Shown here: in pieces, positions 1-6,191 of the stretch | Layout: each line of letters begins with the position of its first letter | Numbering within the stretch: the first letter of the stretch is position 1 | From: an uncultured Bacteroidota bacterium | Lineage (GTDB): Bacteria > Bacteroidota > Bacteroidia > Bacteroidales > SZUA-534 | Direction of reading: 5' to 3' | NCBI GenBank assembly: GCA_937900725.1 | Contig: CALCFP010000251.1 | Coordinates: forward strand, 1-6,900 | Length of the DNA: 6,900 nucleotides | Notes under the pieces: model-generated | Seen by the model: the letters and a program-made list of their open reading frames with translations, nothing else | What the model was told of the DNA's origin: nothing | Database searches by the model: none | Translations under genes and position numbers: made by a program

Positions 1-1665
1 GTTAGCGGAGATGCCACGGCAAAAGCCGAAGGAATACTATCAAACGCGCTCAAGACCGACTACAAAACGGCACTCGCAAGCCATACGGCAAAATACAAAA
101 GCCAATTCGACAGAGTGAATCTATCATTGCCGAAATCGGACAGTTCATTCATCGAGACTGACAAACGACTGGAGAACTACAACAAAGGCAACGACCAAGA
201 CTTTGTCTCGCTTATGTTCCAATACGGACGCTACCTGCTGATATCATCGTCGCAACCTGGCGGACAACCTGCCAACCTGCAAGGCATCTGGAACAACTCG
301 ACCGATGCTCCGTGGGACAGCAAGTATACTATCAACATAAACGCGGAAATGAACTACTGGCCCGCTGAAGTAACCAATTTGAGCGAGTGCCACCAACCAC
401 TTTTCGGACTTATCAAAGATCTTTCAGTGACTGGAACCGAAACCGCGAAGAAAATCTACAATGCCGAAGGCTGGGTTGCCCACCACAACACCGACATCTG
501 GCGCGTGGCTGGCCCTATCGACGGCGCCTACTGGGGAATGTGGCCGAACGGTGGCGGTTGGCTGACCACGCACATCTGGCAACACTATCTGTACACTGGC
601 GACAAGGATTTTCTTGCCGAAAACTACGACATCCTGAAAAACTGCGCAAAATTCTATATGAGCACAATGGTGAAACACCCTAAATTCGGATACCTTGTAA
701 CCACTCCGTCAACATCGCCCGAACACGGCTACACCAACGACGGCTCATCGATGACCGCAGGTTGCACTATGGACAACCAAATAGCATTCGACGCACTGAA
801 TCAAGCACTTCTGGCAGGCAAGGCGCTCAACCGCGATGCTGAATTTGGCGACAGTCTGAGAACTGTAATCGACCAAATTGCGCCAATGCAGATTGGCCAA
901 TACAACCAACTTCAGGAATGGCTTGTAGATGCCGACAATCCGAAAGACGACCACAGGCACGTGTCGCACTTGTACGGTCTTTACCCAAGCAACCAAATAT
1001 CGCCATTCAAGCAACCACTTTTGTTTGAAGGCGCAAAGAATACGCTGAACCAACGTGGCGATATGGCAACTGGCTGGTCAATAGGCTGGAAGATAAACTT
1101 CTGGGCCCGTATGCTTGACGGCGACCACGCGTTCAAGATTATTCAAAATATGCTCAACTTGTTGCCAAGTGGCGGTAACTCGTGGTTCTACCGTGGCAAC
1201 GGACGCACATACGCCAATCTGTTCGACGCTCACCCGCCTTTCCAAATTGACGGCAACTTCGGATTTTGCGCAGGCATAGCCGAAATGTTATTGCAAAGCC
1301 ACGACAATGCCGTTCATTTGTTGCCTGCACTGCCAAGCGTGTGGAACGAAGGAAGCGTAAACGGGCTTGTAGCCCGTGGCGGATTTGAAGTTGATATGAA
1401 ATGGGAAAACGGCAAACTGACTGATGCTGAAATAACATCGAAGATTGGCGGTCCGCTACGCATAAGGTCGAATGTCGAACTTGAAGGCGAAGGCCTGAAC
1501 GTTGCGGAAGGCGAATGCAAGAATCCGTTGCTTCTATCGGCAGACGTAAAGACACCAATCATTTCGGAAAAGGCCGACATAACGGCACCTAAACTCGACA
1601 AATACTACGAGTACGACATTGAAACGACTAAAGGTCAGATAATAAGACTCAAAGCCAAGCAATAG
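1..1665 (+). CDS. GH95 family alpha-L-fucosidase / alpha-L-galactosidase, 5'-truncated by the window edge
   Basis: The frame is open from base 1, giving 554 residues before TAG at 1663-1665. The GTG at 115 is internal and is not the start. Family GH95 enzymes are inverting exo-glycosidases with an (alpha/alpha)6 barrel that release terminal alpha-1,2-L-fucose or alpha-L-galactose. Visible signatures are NLQGIWN (codon 92 on), the NIN pair followed by MNYWPAE (codons 112-114 on), HHNTD, TSPEH with Glu at codon 241 (bases 721-723), HRHVSH (318-323), and FQIDGNFG with Asp at codon 417 (1249-1251). By family knowledge, the Glu is the general acid, and the two Asn with the Asp activate the water. 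Full-length members are about 750-850 residues, so the N-terminal beta-sandwich and any signal peptide lie upstream. Bacteroidales homologues are usually exported and act on mucin, milk or plant glycans; that role here is inferred. Fucose versus galactose preference cannot be settled by eye. Confidence 0.93.
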   Translation, partial: VSGDATAKAEGILSNALKTDYKTALASHTAKYKSQFDRVNLSLPKSDSSFIETDKRLENYNKGNDQDFVSLMFQYGRYLLISSSQPGGQPANLQGIWNNSTDAPWDSKYTININAEMNYWPAEVTNLSECHQPLFGLIKDLSVTGTETAKKIYNAEGWVAHHNTDIWRVAGPIDGAYWGMWPNGGGWLTTHIWQHYLYTGDKDFLAENYDILKNCAKFYMSTMVKHPKFGYLVTTPSTSPEHGYTNDGSSMTAGCTMDNQIAFDALNQALLAGKALNRDAEFGDSLRTVIDQIAPMQIGQYNQLQEWLVDADNPKDDHRHVSHLYGLYPSNQISPFKQPLLFEGAKNTLNQRGDMATGWSIGWKINFWARMLDGDHAFKIIQNMLNLLPSGGNSWFYRGNGRTYANLFDAHPPFQIDGNFGFCAGIAEMLLQSHDNAVHLLPALPSVWNEGSVNGLVARGGFEVDMKWENGKLTDAEITSKIGGPLRIRSNVELEGEGLNVAEGECKNPLLLSADVKTPIISEKADITAPKLDKYYEYDIETTKGQIIRLKAKQ

Positions 1666-1672
1666 AAAAAAC

Positions 1673-1711
1673 AAAGGCGGGAATCAATCGATTTCCGCCT
1701 TTTTGTTTTTC
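1673..1711. terminator. Intrinsic terminator, probably bidirectional
   Basis: The arm 1675-1684 (AGGCGGGAAT) pairs with 1691-1700 (ATTTCCGCCT) around a 6-nt loop, with one G-T wobble. Two further A-T pairs (1673-1674 with 1701-1702) extend it to 12 bp. On the + strand a T-rich run (1700-1710, broken by one G) follows, 8 nt after the GH95 stop. On the minus strand the A-run at 1666-1671 becomes a U-tract, so the same hairpin can end the minus-strand cluster, whose last stop is at 1724. Confidence 0.88.
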
Positions 1712-1723
1712 ATTATCTAAAGA

Positions 1724-1951
1724 CTATTCGTCATCATCTTCGACTTCGGAAGAATCGTCAACTTCACTTTCGCTATCGTCGTCGTCGTCATCGTCGTCAG
1801 ACTTGCGTTTTGTTGAAACTTTTTCGCGTTCAGCAAGTTTTTCAGCCCAATAAGAATATTCACGAGCCAATTTTGGATAATCTTCCAACGTGGCACGATA
1901 AAGCAAATGCTCCAAATGCTCAACCTTTTCCTTTATATCCTTTGTCTCCAT
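1724..1951 (-). CDS. Small protein with helical N-terminus and very acidic C-terminal tail
   Basis: This is a 75-residue protein of unrecognised function. I chose the ATG at 1951 (METKDIKEKVEHLEHLLYRA); the frame extends to 1993, but those codons read through AT-rich leader and have no good start. Residues 1-50 are charged and probably form one or two amphipathic helices (heptad-like Leu in EHLEHLLYRA, then YPKLAREYSYWAEKLAE). Residues 51-75 are almost all Asp, Glu and Ser, including a run of eight Asp, encoded by a GAC/GAT tract at roughly 1765-1800. It lies 51 nt after rsmG and about 20 nt before the shared terminator, so it is the last gene of the minus-strand cluster. Acidic tails of this kind are known in nucleic-acid mimics, chaperone-like proteins and proteins that bind basic partners, but nothing here selects among these. 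The consistent helix pattern, the clean stop just before a terminator and the start after a leader argue that it is real. Confidence 0.68.
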   Translation of the reverse strand: METKDIKEKVEHLEHLLYRATLEDYPKLAREYSYWAEKLAEREKVSTKRKSDDDDDDDDSESEVDDSSEVEDDDE

Positions 1952-1973
1952 ATCTAAATAAAAATTTACACTG

Positions 1974-1981
1974 CAATTATA
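1974..1981 (-). promoter_or_regulatory. Possible promoter -10/-7 element for the acidic small protein
   Basis: The minus strand reads TATAATTG, one mismatch from the Bacteroidetes -7 consensus TAnnTTTG and also a perfect TATAAT. It lies 22 nt upstream of the ATG at 1951, just past the rsmG stop. No convincing -33 TTTG is found at the usual spacing, so this is weak; the gene may simply be read through from rsmG. Confidence 0.28.
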
Positions 1982-2002
1982 GCAAACTTTCAATATCTAT
2001 CG

Positions 2003-2623
2003 TCAGAGTTCCAAATGAATAACTTTCTTTGTTTCAAAAAAAGGTTCACTGAAGAAGTTCTGAATATCATATACAATTGATTTACGGCGAGTTGCCTGCA
2101 ACTCTTCATCAAAATCGCCACCTTTGAGATACAGGATTCCGTTAGGCAAAGTGTTTTTTCCGCCTGGTTCCACACACTTGCGAGTCATATTGTAGAACGA
2201 GTCGAAACGAGTTACGGCACGGCTGACTACGAAATCATATTTGTCCTTGACCTGCTCCACGCGTATATGCTCGCCTTTGACATTCGTGAGCCCTAAGGCA
2301 TCGGACACAGCATTCACGACGGTTATCTTCTTGCCTATGCTGTCAACCAAATGGAACTGGCAGTTTGGAAACATAATGGCGAGTGGGATTCCAGGGAAGC
2401 CTCCGCCCGTACCCACATCGAGCAGACGGGTTCCGTCAGTGAACGATATCACCTTTGCTATTGCTAGCGAATGCAACACGTGGTTTACATACAGATTATC
2501 AATATCCTTGCGTGAAATGACATTTATTTTTTCATTCCATTCAGAATAGAGCGCCTGCAGTTTTGCAAACCGTTCACGTTGCGTGGCATCGATATTTGGA
2601 AAATACTTTAAAATGCAATCCAT
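2003..2623 (-). CDS. rsmG: 16S rRNA (guanine-527 N7)-methyltransferase RsmG (GidB)
   Basis: This is a SAM-dependent methyltransferase that modifies G527 of 16S rRNA in the small subunit; loss in other bacteria gives low-level streptomycin resistance. The 206 residues match the usual family length. The N-terminus carries the characteristic WNEKINVISRKD (29-40) and NHVLHSLA (47-54). The Rossmann glycine loop is LLDVGTGGGFPGIPLA (67-82). The acidic residue for ribose binding is Asp94 in LVDSIGKK, and VVSRAV follows further on. The ATG at 2623 is chosen because the family consensus begins near it; no Shine-Dalgarno is visible, as expected for Bacteroidetes. It starts 12 nt after the ECF sigma stop, so the two are probably co-transcribed. 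All core motifs are present and I see no frameshift. Confidence 0.97.
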   Translation of the reverse strand: MDCILKYFPNIDATQRERFAKLQALYSEWNEKINVISRKDIDNLYVNHVLHSLAIAKVISFTDGTRLLDVGTGGGFPGIPLAIMFPNCQFHLVDSIGKKITVVNAVSDALGLTNVKGEHIRVEQVKDKYDFVVSRAVTRFDSFYNMTRKCVEPGGKNTLPNGILYLKGGDFDEELQATRRKSIVYDIQNFFSEPFFETKKVIHLEL

Positions 2624-2635
2624 ATTGCAGTAAGG

Positions 2636-3268
2636 TTATCGCAAATGCACGTTGCGGTCCTTGAGCATCTCGTAAAGCAACTCGCGCGAGCGGAACAGTT
2701 GCGCCTTGACAGTACCAAGTGGCATTTCCATTTTATCGGCAATCTCCTCGTACGACAATTCGTCGAAATAGCGGTACTCGATGAGTTGACGGTAGCGTGG
2801 CTTCAAGTTTGCAACCACTTCACGCAACAAAGCGTGTTTCTGGTCAATGATGATGCGTTCTTCGGGATCTGGAGCATCATATTTCAACGATAAGGTTGCC
2901 TCTTTGGCGAACACTTCGCCAATGGTATTTTCATCGTCACCGCCTGATGTGCTCACAGTTTCGAGTTGACGCAGTTTCTTGCGACGAAGGAAGTCGATGC
3001 AGTTGTTGGATGCTATCTTGAAGAGCCAAGTGCTGAATGCGAAATCGGGCGAGTACTGCTCGATGTTGCGGAACGCCTTGCCAAAAGCCTCAATAGTCAG
3101 GTCTTCGGCATCGATTTTGCTTCTGACCATTTTCAACACCATAAAATATATTGAATCCTTGTACGTGGCAAGCAACTGGTTAAAGGCTTGCTCGTCACCG
3201 CTTTGAGCGCGCTCAACCAATATAAAGTCACGTTTGGCTTTATCCGAAAAATCTGGATTTATATTCAT
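2636..3268 (-). CDS. ECF-type RNA polymerase sigma factor
   Basis: This 210-residue sigma-70 family protein has only regions 2 and 4, which defines the ECF group; such proteins direct RNA polymerase to alternative promoters. Region 2 spans about residues 18-98, with DAEDLTIEAFGKAF (53-66) for core binding and FSTWLFKIASNNCIDFLRR (78-96) for -10 melting. Region 4 spans about 147-205, with LSYEEIADKM followed by GTVKAQLFRSRELL as the helix-turn-helix for -35 recognition. The linker (about 99-146) is long and acidic/serine-rich. I chose the ATG at 3268 rather than an upstream TTG at 3274, because it forms an ATGA overlap with the glycosyltransferase stop, pointing to translational coupling. No anti-sigma factor lies next to it in the window, so any control would have to come from elsewhere or from expression level. 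Its regulon cannot be inferred. Confidence 0.95.
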   Translation of the reverse strand: MNINPDFSDKAKRDFILVERAQSGDEQAFNQLLATYKDSIYFMVLKMVRSKIDAEDLTIEAFGKAFRNIEQYSPDFAFSTWLFKIASNNCIDFLRRKKLRQLETVSTSGGDDENTIGEVFAKEATLSLKYDAPDPEERIIIDQKHALLREVVANLKPRYRQLIEYRYFDELSYEEIADKMEMPLGTVKAQLFRSRELLYEMLKDRNVHLR

Positions 3269-4395
3269 TGGCAACGATAATCCCTTAAATTCAAAATATT
3301 GAATGCAGAATTCAAAAATGGTAAAACGACATCAAATATAGGAATTAATAACAAAAATCCGCATTCATTAAATTTTTTCATATTCAACTTGTACACAACC
3401 AATTGAACAATCAAGCGGAAGCCAAATGCGATTAAGGCTTCAAGATAAAGGCCAAAAGGCACCACTGCAACTATCAACATTGCGTAAAAAAGCAAACGGC
3501 TTGACAATTCGTTGCCAAGAGATATTTTTGTACCAAGACGATAGTGTGTCCAAGTTGACAGATGACGCTTTTTCTGCTTGACCCATTGCTGGAAACTCTC
3601 GCAGGGAAGCGACATTGTGATGCTCTCGTGCGTTGTCACAATGCGGGTGTTGGTCTTGTTGGCGCGCTCGTTGACAAAAAGGTCGTCGTCGCCCGACATC
3701 AGGTTATAATGTGATTGAAAACCGCTTTTTGAAAAGAAGGAAGTCTTTGTATATGAAAGATTTCTGCCTACACCCATATATGGATGTCCGCTCTTCGCCA
3801 AACCAAGATACTGCATTGCTATACTCAACGTGTCGAATCGTATCAACTTGTTCAGGAAACCTTTGCGCGCTTCGTATCCACCGTACCCGAGCACGATTTC
3901 GGTTTCATCGGAATACGTTGACATCACATTAGTCAGCCACTGATTGTCAACTGGATAGCAATCGGCATCGGTCAAGACTATGTGCTCGTGTCTTGCCGAT
4001 TTCACGCCTATAGTGACTGCGAGTTTCTTTCCGTGCGAAAACTTGCGGTCCACCTCGATGCTTGTATGGCGCAAATTGCTGTATTTCTGTTCCATTTCGG
4101 CAAGAAGCATAACGGTGTCGTCTTCCGAACAATCGTTAACCACAATCACTTCGAACTCTGGATAACTCTGGCTCAACACCTTTGGCAAAAAATTCCGAAG
4201 ATTTTCACACTCGTTGCGCGCGCAAATAATCACCGACACGGGATACAGTTTGTCGAGATTGACACGTGGCGGTTTGTTGCATACCACACGCAGATAAACT
4301 GCCAAATAGTAAACAACCTGCACAAGCAAGGCAAAGGCAAGTACTGACAATACAATCAGTTGTGCCAAACTCAATGAATCAATATATTGTTCCAC
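3265..4395 (-). CDS. Membrane-anchored family 2 (GT-A) glycosyltransferase
   Basis: This 376-residue processive-type glycosyltransferase probably transfers a sugar from a nucleotide-sugar donor at the inner face of the inner membrane. A transmembrane helix lies at about 10-35. The GT-A domain begins with VSVIICARNE (53-62), followed by VVNDCSEDDT (85-94, Asp88), the metal-binding TDADC (142-146), GDDDLFVN (235-242) as the likely catalytic-base region, and KQKKRH (273-278) resembling the family QxxRW-type acceptor-end motif. Further hydrophobic segments lie at about 301-337 and 348-366. The start codon is GTG at 4395; the next in-frame Met comes after the first GT motif, and upstream codons do not fit. 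The minus-strand sequence AAAAGGTGG overlaps this GTG, so a slightly downstream TTG start (about 4374) is a weak alternative. Sugar and acceptor (exopolysaccharide, O-antigen or glycolipid) are unknown; no other glycan-synthesis gene is in the window. Confidence 0.92.
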   Translation of the reverse strand: MEQYIDSLSLAQLIVLSVLAFALLVQVVYYLAVYLRVVCNKPPRVNLDKLYPVSVIICARNECENLRNFLPKVLSQSYPEFEVIVVNDCSEDDTVMLLAEMEQKYSNLRHTSIEVDRKFSHGKKLAVTIGVKSARHEHIVLTDADCYPVDNQWLTNVMSTYSDETEIVLGYGGYEARKGFLNKLIRFDTLSIAMQYLGLAKSGHPYMGVGRNLSYTKTSFFSKSGFQSHYNLMSGDDDLFVNERANKTNTRIVTTHESITMSLPCESFQQWVKQKKRHLSTWTHYRLGTKISLGNELSSRLLFYAMLIVAVVPFGLYLEALIAFGFRLIVQLVVYKLNMKKFNECGFLLLIPIFDVVLPFLNSAFNILNLRDYRCQ

Positions 4396-4415
4396 CTTTT
4401 GTTGATTTAATAATC

Positions 4416-4423
4416 CAAAATTA
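4416..4423 (-). promoter_or_regulatory. Possible Bacteroidetes -7 promoter element upstream of the glycosyltransferase
   Basis: The minus strand reads TAATTTTG, a full match to TAnnTTTG, 20 nt upstream of the GTG at 4395. It sits in a 102-nt gap (4396-4497) that otherwise holds AT-rich sequence with no clear terminator. No TTTG is found at the standard upstream spacing, so support is partial. If real, the glycosyltransferase, sigma, rsmG and acidic-protein genes form a transcript separate from the OmpA-domain gene. Confidence 0.33.
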
Positions 4424-4497
4424 ATTACGCAAAGCCCAAAGATTACGGGTTTCTGATATTAATATTGACAAAGCGCGGTTAAAAAGTTGAAGCAGTG

Positions 4498-6093
4498 CTA
4501 CGGCTGTCTCTCGCCACACGTCTTGCAGTATTCTGCCTTGACATTTTCATTCTCGAAGATGCGCAACGAGAATCCTTCGCCACTGCCATTCAATAGGTTG
4601 CAATAGGTTTCTGGTTCAAGTTGCTGGATGCGCGCCATTGCGTTTTCAAATGCCACCGTGTGCATCTGGTTCTCGAAAAGCGAGCAAAGCGAAACGTAGG
4701 TGAGCAACAACTGCATATTGTCGGTGGCATCAACCCACGGTTCAAGAGTCTTGATTGTCAACATATAGTCCTTATTGTCAAGGAAAAGTTCGGCAAGTTT
4801 CAGGCTATTCTGCATTGACTCCGTCTTGATGTCGACAATATTCTTGATACGTTCCACGCAGGCTGTCTTGATAGAACGGTCGTGGGTGACGGAATCGACC
4901 TCGCTAATGGTCTTGAGTTGCAGTCGCAGGTTCAGGCGGTCCACAGTCTCCTTTTTCAGCGGTGTGTAGTAAAGCCTGTCAATTTCAGTCTGCAACCTAC
5001 TGCCAATGTCCTTGAACAATCCTTCAGGATAATTCACCCGCATCAGCAAGTCGTTGAATACAATATACTCGTTCTGCGGATTGCTGACGGCAAGTTCGGA
5101 AATGCGCTCCTTCATTTCGGCATCCTTTATCATACCCAATTTGTGGCGAAGCCAAATATCGTTCATAACGAGGCCCGCAAAGTCAGATGTGGCAGGAATC
5201 CTCATATTGTCAAGGACCGTAGCGGGATATTTTTCCTCAAGCACACGCTTCATCACGAACTTCTGGATTGACAGTGCCAATATGCGGTCGGATGAATCGC
5301 AGGCCTCCACAAACTTGCGCATCACGAAAGGCAGTTCGTTTTTCCCCTTCACGTCGTAGGCAATGCGCATAGCGATGCGCGCATAGCGATGTTTCTGCAA
5401 GATAGGTTCAAGTTCCTTTGCGAGATTGTGCTTTTGTATGCTATCCTGCACCTGCTCAATGGTGAGCGATGCCCAACGCTTGTACTTCGTTGATTTGATG
5501 TCGGTCACGAAATCGTTCCAATTATAATCGGCAACTATTTCAGTCTCAATAGAATCGGCCTGGCGCTTGCGCAATGCGCTGACAATGCTTTCGGCTCGTC
5601 GGCGTTGCAAGTTGCGGTTGACTGAATCGCTTCCCTCGACCGACGAATAAGCCGTTATCTTCAAATCGACAATGGAAAAGTCTGGCTGGTTCAAGGCTTC
5701 CAAAAACGGCTCAATATCAGCCACATCATAGTCGGACTTATTACCTTTGAACGGAATGACGAACTCAAGATTTGCGCTGTCGGGCACGGGCTTGTAATGG
5801 AAGTGCGAATTGATGGAAATAGTGTCGGCAAGCAAGCGGACATTGTTCTTGTAAGTGCCTTTAATAGGATGAATAAACGTCTTTGGCACGCTTGTGCATA
5901 CCGAACCGTCCTGAACAATGAGAAGGTTTATCTCGCTGTTGTCCATATCGACCAATTCGGGCAAATCGGCAATTTTAGCCTTGAAAGCCTTTGGATTGTC
6001 TGGATTCTGCGCAATGTTCTTCTTCAGGATCTTCTGAGGAACGAGAAGTCCATTTTTCACGAACATCTTCGCGAATTTATTCTTCTTTGCCAT
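4498..6093 (-). CDS. OmpA-like domain protein with long helical C-terminal half; N-terminus looks replaced
   Basis: This is 531 residues from the ATG at 6093 (MAKKNKFAKMF); a longer frame to 6153 would need a TTG upstream of the Shine-Dalgarno and is rejected. Residues about 108-205 match an OmpA C-terminal-like fold: LEFVIPFKGN as first strand, DIEPFLEALNQ helix, DLKITAYSSVEGSDS, and RNLQRRRAESIVSAL. The usual Asp of the peptidoglycan-binding site is not evident (SSVEG instead), while the RRRA arginines are kept. Residues about 210-520 are charged and mostly alpha-helical with possible TPR-like pairs near the end (LAELFLDNKDYMLTIKTLEPW); two Cys lie close to the C-terminus (CKTCGE). Related Bacteroidetes proteins are exported, but no signal peptide or lipobox is present. 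The first ~22-27 codons differ in codon choice and carry a GATC at 6028, suggesting a fused or foreign start. Molecular function is unknown; an envelope role is inferred. Confidence 0.75.
   Translation of the reverse strand: MAKKNKFAKMFVKNGLLVPQKILKKNIAQNPDNPKAFKAKIADLPELVDMDNSEINLLIVQDGSVCTSVPKTFIHPIKGTYKNNVRLLADTISINSHFHYKPVPDSANLEFVIPFKGNKSDYDVADIEPFLEALNQPDFSIVDLKITAYSSVEGSDSVNRNLQRRRAESIVSALRKRQADSIETEIVADYNWNDFVTDIKSTKYKRWASLTIEQVQDSIQKHNLAKELEPILQKHRYARIAMRIAYDVKGKNELPFVMRKFVEACDSSDRILALSIQKFVMKRVLEEKYPATVLDNMRIPATSDFAGLVMNDIWLRHKLGMIKDAEMKERISELAVSNPQNEYIVFNDLLMRVNYPEGLFKDIGSRLQTEIDRLYYTPLKKETVDRLNLRLQLKTISEVDSVTHDRSIKTACVERIKNIVDIKTESMQNSLKLAELFLDNKDYMLTIKTLEPWVDATDNMQLLLTYVSLCSLFENQMHTVAFENAMARIQQLEPETYCNLLNGSGEGFSLRIFENENVKAEYCKTCGERQP
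5980..6028. other. Compositional junction between Bacteroidales-like and phage-like DNA
   Basis: The four-base word GATC occurs at 418 and 2866 only in the first 6,027 bases, then at 6028, 6141, 6302, 6336, 6355, 6464, 6473, 6477, 6535, 6572, 6776, 6839 and 6876. Translation signals and codon choice also change to the right. The join therefore lies at or somewhat left of 6028; the left limit is an estimate from where the OmpA-domain protein starts to look like its Bacteroidetes relatives. No direct repeat, insertion-sequence end or tRNA is visible at it. Confidence 0.62.
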
Positions 6094-6101
6094 TAGGCAC
6101 T

Positions 6102-6108
6102 CTCCTTT
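6102..6108 (-). promoter_or_regulatory. Perfect Shine-Dalgarno for the 6093 start
   Basis: The minus strand reads AAAGGAG, 8 nt before the ATG at 6093. This decides the start of the OmpA-domain frame. It stands out because the other minus-strand genes here have no such site, and Bacteroidetes rarely rely on one. Confidence 0.82.
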
Positions 6109-6130
6109 CTTTTGATTAAAATGACAGGCT

Positions 6131-6159
6131 ATAAAATCGCGATCCTGGCCCAATTTTAT
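6131..6159. repeat. Short inverted repeat in the divergent spacer
   Basis: ATAAAAT at 6131-6137 is repeated in inverted form as ATTTTAT at 6153-6159, with a 15-nt GC-richer spacer that contains the 8-bp palindrome ATCGCGAT (6136-6143, overlapping the left arm). It could be an operator or simply AT-rich promoter sequence between the two divergent genes; nothing here distinguishes these. Confidence 0.3.
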
Positions 6160-6166
6160 GAATCTT

Positions 6167-6180
6167 TTATTTATAAATAA
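6167..6180. promoter_or_regulatory. 14-bp perfect palindrome holding TATAAATA on both strands
   Basis: TTATTTATAAATAA equals its own reverse complement. It contains TATAAATA on the + strand (6172-6179) and on the minus strand (6175-6168). That octamer is the late-promoter element of T4-like phages, read by the gp55-type sigma. On the minus strand it would give a leader of about 65 nt before the ATG at 6093. On the + strand, transcription would begin inside the ribosome-binding region of the 6192 gene, so use in that direction is doubtful. AT-rich chance occurrence is possible. Confidence 0.35.
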
Positions 6181-6187
6181 GGTAGGG
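6179..6187 (+). promoter_or_regulatory. Shine-Dalgarno-like sequence for the 6192 gene
   Basis: AAGGTAGGG ends 4 nt before the ATG at 6192, with the AAGG core 9 nt upstream. Together with the perfect site of the opposite gene it suggests that both divergent starts come from a genome that uses Shine-Dalgarno initiation. Confidence 0.55.
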
Positions 6188-6191
6188 AATT

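Noticed and set aside
115..117. GTG at 115 as start of the GH95 gene
   Set aside because: The same frame is open back to base 1 with plausible family sequence, and the protein would lack its N-terminal domain. The true start is outside the window.
1760..1805. Possible tandem repeat or CRISPR-like array at the GTC/GTCATC-rich stretch
   Set aside because: It is the codon repeat for the poly-Asp tail on the minus strand, with 3-nt periodicity and no spacer structure.
3269..3274. TTG at 3274 as the sigma-factor start
   Set aside because: The ATG two codons later at 3268 makes a standard ATGA overlap with the upstream stop and gives a normal N-terminus.
4424..4475. Possible terminator after the OmpA-domain gene
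   Set aside because: A CCC/GGG pairing around 4438-4451 gives only a short bulged stem and no U-tract follows on the minus strand.
6094..6153. N-terminal extension of the OmpA-domain frame to a TTG at 6153
   Set aside because: It would read through the perfect Shine-Dalgarno and encode a Cys/His-containing segment with no signal-peptide character. The ATG at 6093 has the proper spacing.
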